In this document: positions 22,601 to 34,000 of the stretch, piece by piece | Position numbering within the stretch: the first letter of the stretch is position 1 | Layout: each line of letters starts with the position of its first letter | Notes under the pieces: model-generated | Database searches by the model: none | Told to the model about the DNA's origin: nothing | Seen by the model: the letters and a program-made list of their open reading frames with translations, nothing else | DNA from: Seison nebaliae | Taxonomy: Eukaryota; Rotifera; Pararotatoria; Seisonacea; Seisonidae | Reading direction: 5' to 3' | DNA: 64,000 nt | Assembly (NCBI GenBank): GCA_023231475.1 | Contig: JALJEE010002326.1 | Location: 40,910 to 104,909, forward strand | Translations under genes and position numbers: made by a program

Positions 22601-24714
22601 TTATGGATGTTTCTTCTTATTCTGCCATTCTTTTTCGTCGACTTCGTGTGTTGTAACTCGATCGAAAAAGTCCTGATGTAGATCATTTTAATTGAAAGAA
22701 TTACTATGGAAAAAAATAACAACCTGAAACACTCTCATTAGTAGTTGTTTTCATCGAGTTGCTTCTTTTAATCGGTGAGGATAATGATGAATCCATCTTA
22801 TCTTTTAGAGTTTGCATCATACTAAAACTCTTACTGACTGACGTCAATTGTGATGTTTGTTCTGATATTGTGTATCCTTCATCCATTAGTTTAAAATTTT
22901 TCTGCATAAATCCCTCGATACTTGTCAATAGTGTGACATTGTCTTTGTCGTTAATTCTTGTATGTTTCTGCAACCATTGAGCAAAATCAATTCGGGAATT
23001 ATTCAATTTCACCAGTAATTCTAAAATATCTGATAGGTTAAAAATTCGCTGATGCTACAGAAGGTCAGTGGGAATTACATTATGGAAAAGAAATTAATTT
23101 CCAACTTTGAAATCGCAACAGACAAATTTGTTAATGCCTACTACCTCATTCAACTTCGGATTGTCATCAATATGACAATCTGCTAAATTTATTTTTGTGT
23201 TTTTCTTTGTTTCCGTTGTAGTTCTAGTAGTAGTAGGAGGAGAACTGGTTAATGCAGTAGTAGGAGGAGGAGGAGTAGTTAATGCAGTAGTAGTAGGAGG
23301 AGTAGTTAATGTAGTAGTAGTAGGAGGAGGAGTAGCTAATACAGTGGTAGGAGGAGAAGTAGTTAATGTAGTAGTGGTCAAGAGTAGTTGTTCGGTTTTT
23401 GATTGTCTTGTGAACTGTTGTGTCTCATTAGTTTGAGTTAATGTCGAATCATGTTCAGCAGGAGTTAATGTGTTACTTGTGGTTTCGGTTTGTGTGAGTA
23501 TTGACGATATAGGAGCAGATATTAAAGTTTCTGTATCACTGTAACATCTTTCGGTTATTTGCATTGTTCTTCGAATCTTATTCCTCTTTGATAATTTATC
23601 TACTATTGTTTCTGTCAAATCTGATTCCGATTGATTATTGAATCTTTTTATTCTAATTGGATTATTTTGTTGCTTATTTTTTAATTCCATAATTTTCGAA
23701 GATTCTTCCATCAGTTTCAATATATCTGACGGTTTTTTAACTGTGGACGACGATCCTTTAGAATAGGAATTATTTGATGATTCCTAATTCAAATAGTTAA
23801 ATAATCGAATAAAATTTAATATAATTACAAACTGTTAATTTCGATGTATTATCTTCTTCCTGTTGTATTTCTGAATATTTTGGCTCATAAATTGATAGAC
23901 CAGTCCATGGGTTTATATCTTCACTTGGAGGATTGACAGTATTTAAACGGAACGATGAAATAGAATCATTTTCCGATGACTAAAAATTGAACTAGAATTA
24001 GAGACTTATGCGAAATTCAACTTCAAAAGTCAACGATTTCGACTCTTCCATTGTTTCATCAGATCTGTCAGAAGAGTAATCTTCTGAAGCAATTCTGACA
24101 CTTACCGGTACAACTGTTCTTTCTTTTTCAATCTTTAAATTAATTATGTAACATGACTTATCATTTTTATAATCCTGAACTTCACAATTAACTTGATTCA
24201 TACCATCATTTTTGTTGTTTATCGTTTTTCCATTTCTCAATTGTTTTCCTGGTTTATTTTTCAAGGATTGTTTTGCTTTCGATATCCTTCCATCCAGTGT
24301 GTTGTTATTTTTCGATTGACTTTGTATTTGATGTTTCAACAACTGTGAATTGATTTCAATTTGTTTATCTTTCACTTTTCTTACTCTATTACAGTTAATT
24401 TTTTTATTAGCTACTGAAATTATTTCTTTTTCTGCACAATTTACCAAATTCTTATCATTCGAACAAATTACATTAAGTGCATGTTGCACACCTTCATCGT
24501 CAGTCAAAATCAGAAATCCATTTGTTTCATTAGAAGCTAATTTTGGATTTTCTTCATATGTCAAAGTTCCCTGGATCATTTCTTCCTTTCCCGAATCATT
24601 AGTAAATCTTATTGGAATCTTATTACCATCTAATCCGTTCAAGTCACAATTCAACATGTTAGAACCAGGTGGAATTGTTATATTGATTTTCTCTCCTTTT
24701 TCATAATTAATCAT
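22601..24714 (-). CDS. Unrecognised 637-aa low-complexity protein, five exons
   Basis: Minus-strand exons are 24714-24022, 23979-23833, 23783-23106, 23054-22731 and 22672-22601; all junctions are phase 0 and give 637 aa. I do not recognise the family. The N-terminal ~120 residues (MINYEKGEKINITIPPGSN) look like a folded, beta-rich domain with several cysteines. A lysine/asparagine-rich stretch follows. Exon 2 contains EDINPWTGLSIYEPKYSEIQ. Exon 3 carries a Thr/Pro repeat near 23220-23390 (units such as TTALTTPPP) and exon 4 a helical region (RIFNLSDILELLVKLNNSRIDF). The last junction is uncertain: a second donor at 22723-22722 would change frame and end at 22617 with a basic tail. No membrane segment is seen, so a nuclear or cytoplasmic protein is more likely than a secreted one. 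Confidence 0.7.
23220..23390 (-). repeat. Thr/Pro-coding short repeat
   Basis: Inside exon 3 of the unrecognised five-exon gene, the plus strand shows repeated AGTAGTAGGAGGAG-like units with AGTTAATG spacers. On the coding strand this reads as runs of TT, TTPP and TTxLTTPP. It is a degenerate minisatellite of 15-30 nt units and is expected to vary in length between individuals. Confidence 0.7.
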
Positions 24715-26456
24715 TTTATTTGAGCAATATCTAAATAAATAAAATTCAAATAGAAACCGAATAGTAAAATAACTTTCTTAATATTTTTCACAATAAAATT
24801 TTTTAATATTTACTTTTTTAATTTCGAATTATGTTCGCGCATTTAACGATTTCAATTTGTCTTCAATGTAACAATTTATCTCCTTTCCTATAGAATCTAT
24901 ACTATAATTTTCAATACGTATGCATACATATATACATATACTTATATTTATATATGTATACGTATACTTTAACCGTATATATACGTTGTATTATCTTATA
25001 CATAAATTTATCTGCACTTCAATCATATTTCTATGTGGAGAATTTAACTGTTCGTTTCGAAGTAAGCCAGATATATTTCAATTTTGTTCAACTATATCTT
25101 TGAACAGTCGATGAAACTTAAAAGAACTTCCTACCTTCTAAAAGTTTAGAGATAAATATATTAATGCAATGTTCACATATGAATCTCTGTCAATATCTGC
25201 AAATAAGCAATTTTAAGTATCAAGTTATTTCAAAAAAAAAGAATGATTTAATAATAGATGGAATATTATATAAAATATTTAGTACTATTAAAAGAAATTT
25301 CTATTAAATTTAATGATTTTGATTTGGTTTAAAAACAATTAATTATCATTCATTTTCACTGGTGTTTTAATCCATAACGTACATCATATTCCTCTAACAT
25401 ACTAGAAATTCTCCATTTAAAAAACGACCAAATCATTACAGAAATGCCAATATGATATGAAAAATATATCTATATTAAGAATGAATTATTCATTTTAAGT
25501 ACTATTACTCACGAAAGATTTTCCATATACTGTAACCTCCATTCCATCCATTAACCTAAAGAAATTGATCATTTTTAAAATTAAACCAAAATCCAACCTT
25601 AATCCAACATTCCCCATCTCGACCACTTCTACTCATTTCCATCCGAAAAATGAAGTTTGACCATCTCTATAAAAAAATAAAATATTAATAAATTTTAAAT
25701 AAATAATTAATTTCCAGAAACTTCTCATATCATTGTCCTTACTCTTTTCTCCACAACAATTTGATTTTCTCTTAAAGAACAAACATTAGAATATAATTTC
25801 GAAATTAATTCTAACTCTTCATATTCCTCATCCTATCAACCAATTGTCCATAAACCTCTTGGTACGAGAAACTCGTCTTCGACTATCAATTTCTTTTTGC
25901 ATTCTATGACAATTAGAAAAATAATTTTAAAAGAAATAAGAAGTAAAACCTTTTGACAATTTCAACTTCAAACAGAAAGACTTTCCCAAACCAAGTCTTC
26001 GATTGCCTTTTGTAAAAATTTTATTCAACATCTTAAACGAAAAACAGAAAAGATTCAAATATAAAAAGAATTTTTGAAAAAGAACCTTTCAACAATTCAA
26101 CGTATTTTTCTAAATCAACTGACTAACAAATTTTCAATATTCCTTTTATACTGAACATTCAATTGTTTAATTTCATATTACCGTTGTTGTAGGAAGTTGA
26201 ATGATATTCAAATTTTGATAATTCTTCAATTTCTTTGTTAAGCTTATTAAATAATTTGATATATTATTTAATTGTTAAATATTAAATATCAAATTTTGAA
26301 GTTAATTATTATTCGACTATGAGTTACAAAAGGACTCACTTTGTTAAAAGTCAATTCATAAATGTCAATTTGAAGATTGAGAAATATTCCACAAAAACAG
26401 AAAATTTGATAGTTAAATATGGAACTAGAAAATTTTGAACAAGAGATAGCGCTCAC

Positions 26457-26818
26457 GTAACGGTACCTAATTCGGAATCGATTTTTATAAAATGGATAGC
26501 AAATTGATCGTCTATTATTTCTTAACTTATGTTTAAAATTTCAGATCAATAACGTCAATATTCTTTATTTTATGGATAAAAGTATAAGAAACATTTTTTA
26601 AGTTTTTCGCTAATTTTTGACTATAAAGTACTAAAAATGCAAAATACTACTACTTGTAAAGTAATACTTTTTAGTCAACAATTAGCGAAGAACTTAAAAA
26701 ATATTGACGAAGAAGAATATTGACGTTATTGATCTGAAATTTTAAACATAACTAAGAAATAATAGACGATCAATTTGTGATCTATTTTATAAAAATCGAT
26801 TCCGAATCGACCGTTAAC
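26457..26818. mobile_element. Long inverted-repeat (foldback/MITE-like) element, ~362 bp
   Basis: The left arm begins GTAACGGTACCTAATTCGGA and the right arm ends TCCGAATCGACCGTTAAC. Read on the opposite strand, the right arm repeats the left almost base for base for about 170 bases. Shared blocks include GGAATCGATTTTTATAAAAT, AAATTGATCGTCTATTATTT, AAATTTCAGATCAATAACGT and TTTTTAAG..TTCGCTAATT. Only a few mismatches and one short length difference separate the arms; the centre (about 26640-26665) is the turn. There is no open reading frame. A non-autonomous DNA transposon of MITE or foldback type fits best, and the high arm identity suggests it is young or kept alike. I could not identify a clear target-site duplication. 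Confidence 0.75.
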
Positions 26819-27893
26819 AATTGTAAAACAGATAAGGAATCTTTAAGATCTGACCGTCGCCAGATGATTCAACGGTCTAACGACTATTAAAGTTTTTTAA
26901 ATAGTTATCGCTCGATTAAAGATTTTCGTCTTAACTTCGGCCACTTCCTTAGCTGTGACTTGTTAGGAAAGAAGTGAAAACACAATAATTATAAATTATA
27001 TTTCAGAATCAGTCTAAAATTCGGACAAAATGAATCAGGGGAACTCCAGGGTGGTCGAGACTACTGACCTACGGGACACTAAAGAACGATAATTTATAAG
27101 TTAAAATAGATTAGAATAACTTCGCCACATGGCTAGTCTACAAAGTTTGATACATCAATGAAGTAGAAAAATCATAAAAAATATGCAGGAAAATAAAGTC
27201 CAAAATGTGAGAAATTTTTATGAGAATAATTTTTCCATGGTAAATATGGGGACAAACCGCAGTTTTTTCACGGTAAATATGTTGAAAATCGTAGTCAGAA
27301 TTTTGTAACGAGTATCACTTGATTTCAAAATTTATTTTGAAAACAAAATATGAATATCGATATAAAATTGATCTTTTCTTTTATAGTAGTCCTTCGTCAC
27401 TTTCTTTACACGATATCTCCTTTTTTGACATAGGCCCTTCTCTTGATCTCTCTCGCTTTCTCTTTCCTCATCTTCTTCTTTAGCTCTTCTAAGCCGCCAC
27501 CGCTACAATATATATTTTTTTTCGTTTTTTATTATAATATATTATATAATAATTATATATATTATAAAATTATAATATTTGTTTTTATATAATATTATAT
27601 TTTTTTTATATTATAAAATCAAATCCCCTCGGGATAAATTAAAAATAATATCTCGTAGATAAGTCGGAACAAGAGCGGTAATCTCGAAATTTGAGATAAT
27701 ACGAAGAGCTTCATTCATAAGCATTAGAAGAAAAAAAATTGTATGTTTTTTCTTTATCATATAATCGAAAACATATGCTATTCCTTTTAATTCAGACTTT
27801 ATTTGCCATATTAAGTTACTTTAACACCAATTTTACATTTTTATATCAGAAATTTTAACGGCTTTACCTAACTTCGAACCTTTCGGCGAGATT

Positions 27894-28028
27894 TTTGGCT
27901 TTTTTCTATTCTGTGTGTAGATGTAGGTAGGTATATTCTATATATAATTCTGTATAAAAAATTATTTAAAATAAACAAATTGTATATAATACATATCTAC
28001 ATCTACTTACAGAGTAGAAAAGGCCAAA
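27894..28028. repeat. Imperfect inverted repeat, ~135 bp
   Basis: The left arm (27894-27955, TTTGGCTTTTTTCTATTCTG then GTAGATGTAGG) pairs with the right arm (27979-28028, ATCTACATCTACTTACAGAG then AAAAGGCCAAA) over roughly 50 bases with several mismatches. The loop is AT-rich. It could be an older MITE remnant or a structured noncoding segment. It is not obviously related to the larger foldback element 1.1 kb away. It lies 135 bases from the tRNA gene. Confidence 0.55.
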
Positions 28029-28162
28029 GTTTGATACCAGGTGTTTTTGGTAGACAATAGATCTAATGAGGTTTCCCAGTGTATGTTCAAATTCTGTTCG
28101 AAGCGATGAATTTGTTTTTACTTTTTAAAAATTTGGGGAAAAAAATTACAAAAAATCTTAAC

Positions 28163-28235
28163 CGCCCACCCAGGGGCTCGAACCCTGGACCTTAGGATTA
28201 AAAGTCCCACGCTCTACCGACTGAGCTAAGCGGGC
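28163..28235 (-). tRNA. tRNA-Lys (anticodon UUU)
   Basis: A 73-base cloverleaf reads on the minus strand. The acceptor stem GCCCGCT pairs with GGTGGGC (two G-U pairs). The D arm is GCTC..GAGC, and the anticodon stem TGGGA/TCCTA holds loop CTTTTAA with anticodon TTT. The variable region has five bases, and the T arm is CAGGG-TTCGAGC-CCCTG. The TTCGAGC loop and AGTCGGTAGAGC D-arm match the internal RNA polymerase III promoter boxes. The discriminator is G. There is no intron. It looks intact and functional. Confidence 0.97.
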
Positions 28236-28593
28236 TTATTAGAATCTTAATTTCCTTCATTAATCGATGTCATTCTAAGGTCATCATCAATTGTTACAAA
28301 TTGAAGGGGAAGTTTGTGCTCTAATTGATTGACTCTAATTGACCAGTAGAACTGTGAATATGATCCACCAGCTAAGAATGATAATATAAACTACCAAAAT
28401 GGTGCATAGGAAAATGGGATTTATATGGTGATTCTGTTCTTTTCATAATACGTGCAGATTCTTTTATCAACAGTTAATCTAATTAGAATTCAGTGACATT
28501 GAACAAAATTCATTAAAATTTAATAAATATTTGATAAAATTCAAAAGTGGTTTTTTTGAGTCCACAATTATAATTCATATTAATGCTGAATAA
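28236..28593. other. Gap between tRNA-Lys and the secreted protein gene
   Basis: 360 bases of AT-rich sequence: the 5' flank of the tRNA gene on one side and the 3' flank of the secreted protein gene on the other. Nothing else is seen. Confidence 0.4.
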
Positions 28594-30099
28594 TTATTGA
28601 ACAATATCAACGTTGTCATCTTCAGGAAGAGGTGTAGTCGGATCAACTGTAACTGTTGGTTTCTTTATTCCGAAGAGGTTTTGGAAGAAACCTTGAACTT
28701 GTTTCATAAAATCGTTCATTTTTTTACTCATTTCATCGAAGTTAAAAAAATTTTGTAACATTTGTTCAATTTGTAGTTTGCGGACCTCTCTGGCATATCG
28801 AGTTGAACCAAATTGATTTTTACTAAAACCTTTCATTAATAATTTCTTAAGAATCTCTTTCATTAAAATTTTGAATTCTTCTGGGGCTTCATCTAAAGGA
28901 ACTAAATCAGAATGAGCATTGGCCAAACCAGATGCGAAAGAAAGAAGAAGCATCGGTGAAATATCTTTATCATCGTCGTCATCTTCATCTTCATCATCCA
29001 AATAATCTTCTTGATCATGTTCTTTGGTCATTGGAAAATCGATATCTCGTCTTTCCACGTTTTTCCAAGTTTGAAGAAATGGAAATTTCTTTAACAATTT
29101 TTGCATTTTTGCTAAGGCTTTTTGACGTCTAGCTTCTTTTCGGACAGCTCGTTGTTTTGCTTTCCATTCTAAAAAGTTACTTCTGTTCAATTCAATTTTT
29201 CCGGACATTTGGGCGATAAAATTACCTAGATTCAATTTATGACGACCATGAAGTATATTTGAACTATTATTAACATTGTTGGTATTATTCATTAATTGAT
29301 TATTAACAATTTCGGTCGTATCGTTTATACCGTTGGTCATATTTTGTACACTTGTTCCATTAGTCATTGTATTGTTGATGAAATTCGTTTCATTCGTCAA
29401 TGTCTGATTCTTGCTCAACGTGAAATTAGTTAACGATTCATTAATTGATCGACGGACAACACCGGAAAGGAAATCCTGAAGATTGTTTTGGAATGAAGTC
29501 ATATCGGGAGCAGCTCGTCCTTGGCCTTCCATCATTTGGGCGGCACTACTGTTAGAACCAACATTTTGAACTTGGATCATTGACGACATTTGGCTCATCA
29601 TTTGCATTAACATAGTCATCATTCCGTCTAATGATGGAGGTTGTGCTCCAGGCATTTGTGGAGCTGTTGGTTGAGGAGCTCTTTGTGGGTAATTGTAACT
29701 TGGTTGTTGTGGGATTGGTGGCATTCCTGGGAAATTATTGTTTGGTGATGGTGGCATTGGTGGCATTCCGGGGAAAGTAAAGTTTGGCTGTTGTGGCATT
29801 GGTGGCATTCCTGGGAAAGTAAAATTCGGTTGCTGTGACATTGGAGGCATTCCTGGAAAGTTATTATCTTGTGAAGGTGGCATACCTGATTGACTACCTG
29901 AGAAGTCCTGTGGCATTTGCAACATTCCGAAGTAATTTTGATTTTGGGACATCGAATCGTCCATGCCCATATAATCATCATAACTTCCCATCATGTCCAT
30001 AAATTGCCAATCATTATCATCAAAATAGCGACTTCTGGCTTCAAATGCCGTTAAGGCACAAAAGAGAACAAACAGAATATTTAGTGGACGTTGAATCAT
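28594..30099 (-). CDS. Secreted Met/Pro/Gln-rich repeat protein, function unknown
   Basis: A single-exon, 501-aa protein. ATG at 30099 is chosen because it starts a clear signal peptide (MIQRPLNILFVLFCALTA, cleavage likely near AFEARS); a GTG 36 bases upstream is unlikely. After a short acidic segment, residues ~70-145 hold tandem ~14-residue units of type FPGMPPMPQQPNFT. Residues ~200-280 are asparagine-rich with about a dozen N-x-S/T glycosylation sequons. A basic helical stretch (EWKAKQRAVRKEARRQKALA), an acidic run (DDEDEDDDDD) and an amphipathic C-terminal region follow. The sequence suggests an extracellular matrix, cuticle, silk-like or salivary product, but no known family is recognised. 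A TATA box lies 37 bases upstream of the ATG, which fits a highly or tissue-specifically expressed gene. Confidence 0.85.
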   Translation of the reverse strand: MIQRPLNILFVLFCALTAFEARSRYFDDNDWQFMDMMGSYDDYMGMDDSMSQNQNYFGMLQMPQDFSGSQSGMPPSQDNNFPGMPPMSQQPNFTFPGMPPMPQQPNFTFPGMPPMPPSPNNNFPGMPPIPQQPSYNYPQRAPQPTAPQMPGAQPPSLDGMMTMLMQMMSQMSSMIQVQNVGSNSSAAQMMEGQGRAAPDMTSFQNNLQDFLSGVVRRSINESLTNFTLSKNQTLTNETNFINNTMTNGTSVQNMTNGINDTTEIVNNQLMNNTNNVNNSSNILHGRHKLNLGNFIAQMSGKIELNRSNFLEWKAKQRAVRKEARRQKALAKMQKLLKKFPFLQTWKNVERRDIDFPMTKEHDQEDYLDDEDEDDDDDKDISPMLLLSFASGLANAHSDLVPLDEAPEEFKILMKEILKKLLMKGFSKNQFGSTRYAREVRKLQIEQMLQNFFNFDEMSKKMNDFMKQVQGFFQNLFGIKKPTVTVDPTTPLPEDDNVDIVQ

Positions 30100-30135
30100 T
30101 TTTAATTCACTTACTTTTCCGCTACAACCTATCAC

Positions 30136-30144
30136 TTTTATATA
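30136..30144 (-). promoter_or_regulatory. TATA box of the secreted repeat protein gene
   Basis: The minus strand reads TATATAAAA, 37 bases upstream of the ATG at 30099. A start site about 30 bases downstream would leave a very short 5' leader. The context is right for a core promoter; the transcription start itself is not shown. Confidence 0.6.
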
Positions 30145-31003
30145 GAAGAAATAAGTGGGCGTTTATCGTTGTTTGCAATGGATTTATCATGGTTCACTTA
30201 AACAAATTTCAAAAAAATAGTCACCTATTCTTCCAAAAAAAATTGTAAATTGGAGAGTTAAGGGACATAACAGAAAAATGTGAATCCTTAAATAATATAA
30301 TACATATAATTTCAATTGTTCATCAATAATTATCTCAAAAAGAAATTTTGATGGTGTTGTGTTAAGTGATTTTGTTCCATTTCAAATTACCCGAAAAGAG
30401 TTTAATTGATTATCCAAACTTAATTAGGTCTCATTGAATCATTATTGAAAGTTCTTTTAGTTTAACAATTCAATTGAAAGAAGTTAAAAAAGAACAAAAT
30501 TCCATGTTTGTTCATTAACAATTCATAATTAAAAGATATTTGAATTATTGAAATTTATTGTGAGAAATGGCAATAATAATAATAATAATAATAATATCAA
30601 TAACAATTTGTGTCATTCATTTTTAAATAAACTTTGCATAATACAGTAAGAGAAGAGAACGATGCCTTTATCAATGGAGGAAGAAAAGGGAAAATGTGAA
30701 AGTGAAGCAAACGAGAAAGATATCTTATAAATTTGATGGAATTTTATTTACATGAAATTTTCAGATATCTGTAAAATAGATGATAAAACTGAAGTTTGTA
30801 TTGAGGAAAAGAGAAACTAGTGTGAACTTTGGATAAATTTTCAATAAAATTGTTTTGACCAGATATTTGATGGAATGCGCTGGCTCTCCATCCAAATATT
30901 AGAAACAACGATTTTAAATCAGAAAATTATTCTTTTAATGGATTGATGATTCGTGGAGAGCGAATAATTCAAGAAAACTAATCTATAACAAGAAAACAAT
31001 GTA
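30145..31003. other. Intergenic gap between the secreted protein gene and cyclin D
   Basis: AT-rich sequence with no supported gene. It holds an AAT microsatellite at about 30572-30595 and presumably the promoter side of the secreted protein gene and the 3' flank of cyclin D. Confidence 0.5.
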
Positions 31004-34000
31004 TCATCTCTTCTTGATCCGTGAACTATTTGCTGGACTTGACTTTATTTGAATTGACGAGATTGATCTGTCAATATTTTTCGAATTTGTCTGATTATGA
31101 TTATTGGAATATTCGATTTGTGAACGTACCTTGTAATTCGATGATTGGTCTCCATTTTTAAATTCCAATAATACTGACGATTCATTAAACATCTTTGATG
31201 GACTGTAGTGTTGATGTTTCGTCTTTTGCCAAACAGAGCCTAATTGATATGGATAATGTATCAATTGTCCATAAGATCTATCGATTTGATCGAAATCATG
31301 ATTTGTTTTATTAAACTTACCAATCTCCCTTCCATCAACAATTGAATCATTATGATAACGATTTCCTCTTCCTGTCCCTCCATTACTCAATCGACGAGTT
31401 TGTTGTGTTATGTTTGTGGGAATTTGATGTGATTGTTGGTTAATTGATCTCTTGGGACTGTGACAAATGGATTGTTTGCTTAGAAACATCTTTCTCGATG
31501 GTCGTGATTCCGATTCAATTCTTGGACGTTTTCCACCATTCTTCTCATTATTCAACCAACATTTTTGTATAATTGCTGTTGATGGTGTTGTGGGTGGTTG
31601 TGCTGGTAACCGTTTTATAAGAGATGATGAAGATGATGATGATATTCTTCCATGATCTCCTTTCATTGTTTGGTTTGGAGTGATGTGATCCAATTCACAT
31701 AAGACACTCAACTTCTTTGTCGAAGAGGATGGGGAAATGATTTTTGATGTAGTTACTGGTAGTTGCGTCGTCGTTCTAGATGTTAACGTGGACAGTTTAA
31801 TTTCACTTTTAGACCGGGTCGTTAATGGTGAAATATTATTATCAATCGAATTAGTTTTGCTCTTCCGTCTATTGTTGTTATTATCTATAATTTTATTAAC
31901 ATTCGAATTATATTTGAAACTATTTTGCGAATTATTATTATTATTATTATTGTTATTGTGAACATTCGATTTGACTAAATTGTACAAATAAGAAATCCGT
32001 TTCTTTGGCAAGTAACAACATAACATTTGTAGGATACTACTTCGTAATGATCTTAATAATTTCTAAAAAAATTAAATAAAGAATTTTTAAAAATTATATG
32101 AAATTTAAATATGAGAATAAGGAAAACCTGATCTACGTGAAGGAATGTTGTAAAGAATTCTTCCGTCTTACAAAGATGTCCATTTGAGGAGAATCCCCAA
32201 AAATTGCTAAAAAGATCCATATCGAAATAATTGCTGAGAAGTGTATGTTGGAGACAAATGTTCAAATTCTCCTCAAGATCATACATTTGTGAAATGGCGG
32301 AATTGTCGGTGGAGATAGGGACATGAACTGACGCTTTAATCGTCGATTGATCATTCACATTAAATACCATTTGATTGTTTTCTAATAGAATATCATCGTT
32401 ATTTAATTGCATATCTGACATGTTATCAGTTGATGGAGAGTAGCCTAAATATTTTTGATGGAAATGTGAATTGCTCAATAATTGATTAATATTCACACGC
32501 TCTTTAAAGAGTTGTTGGAAGATTGTTGCTAATTGTTCTTTTTCGTTTCGTTTCAACATACAATTAATTGATGATTTCGATTGCGATGTATCGATCGACT
32601 GATTATTACTAATATTGTGACTCTGATGACTATCGAACGAGAAGGACATTTCGGAAGGTACCGATAAATCAGAGAAACCACTATCTTCATCCACCAAATA
32701 TTTCGAGACAGCACTCAATGCGGAATGTAAACGAGAATTATCCGTTGTCGTATGTCCAGACCGTGTTGTCGTTCTTATATTGGGATTGGAAGAAGATGCA
32801 GAATTTATTCTTTCCGTATTCTCATCCTCAATTAATTGTTCTTTCAAATATTCATCATTGTCGATAAAATCACTACAACTCTTATTCAGTTGTTTTAGAA
32901 TATTTTTGGTTTGACGCAAATCTTGAACTTTATTCAATTTCTTCTTCAATGGCGTTGATGTTGCTGTTGGTTGATTCTGTTCCACATCCTTAATCAAGAA
33001 AGCTTGAAAGAAATTTGGGAATACCAAATTGAAGGCATAGAGAGGTATTCTAGATGTGAAGCACGAATAAATACAAGCCATTGCCAAAATTGAGGGATTG
33101 TAAGAAGAGAATGTGATTTCTATAAGAAAAAATTAAAATTTACATATATTATGCAAAATGAAATTCTAATAAAAAACCGAACCTGTTTTAGTGAATGTGG
33201 CGAGTAGTACACACATCTGTCTCAATATCTCTACACTAGGAAAAAGTGTTTTCTCATTGAAAGTTTCCAAAATATTATGTCGATTCTCTTTCTTCCTGAC
33301 GACGTTTTGGAGAAAGAGGAAGATCAACGAATCCAAAAAATCGTAGATTGATGGCGATATCATATCCCAACTGAGAGCATTAGTGATAATCAATTCCTGA
33401 TTCTAAAAGAAAATCGTTAGAACAATTTAAAATATAAAACCATCACTAACCAATATATCAGCCAGCTTATAAGTGTTATCAGTATAAGCGATCAACTTCA
33501 ATGCTTTCAATGGAATGACCTGTTTAATTTTTGATGCAACAAACATACAGGTTGCTCCAATTAATTGAAGGAGATCAGTATTGATCTGTGAATTCTTTTC
33601 GAGATATCGATCGAATATATCAACTGCTAATAGGAAGACTTGTGGTTGACATTTCTCTTCATCGCACACCTTAACAGGTAATATTTATAGGTTTTTCAAA
33701 ATAAAATTTTCTAACTTCCATCATCCATGTCGTTACTAATCGTCTCATATATGGTTGAATATTATCTTTATCAGATTGGATATAAGAATGTTTGAGTGTA
33801 TAATTGTTTTCAGTCAAGAGTAATTTCTTCAATTTATCTTCTTCTTTCTCTTTCGTTGTCGTTTCATTAACGTGTGTAATTGGTAAGAATTTAAATGAAG
33901 ATTTTTTGTTTGATTTTCTTGTTTTCTTTAAATCGTCTTTCAGGAAATACTCACTATTGATATATTCGTTTGTTTCGGGTAAAAAAGTTTTGTGTTTATA

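Larger units (their letters stand above)
24715..28162. other. Intergenic, AT-rich, with two inverted repeats
   Basis: No gene is supported in this 3.4 kb. It contains alternating AT/GC dinucleotide palindromic stretches near 24915-24990, a large foldback element at 26457-26818, a run of almost pure A/T at about 27515-27620, and a second inverted repeat at 27894-28028. Open frames are short and lack splice or composition support. Confidence 0.6.

Noticed and set aside
27515-27620. A/T-only stretch considered as an origin or centromere-like element
   Set aside because: Plain AT richness in an AT-rich genome; nothing repeats in an ordered way.
27860-27900. Possible second tRNA suggested by a CTTCGAACC block
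   Set aside because: No acceptor stem, anticodon arm or D arm can be formed around it.
30572-30595. AAT microsatellite as a CRISPR or array-like repeat
   Set aside because: It is a simple trinucleotide run; the window is animal nuclear DNA and has no spacer-repeat structure.
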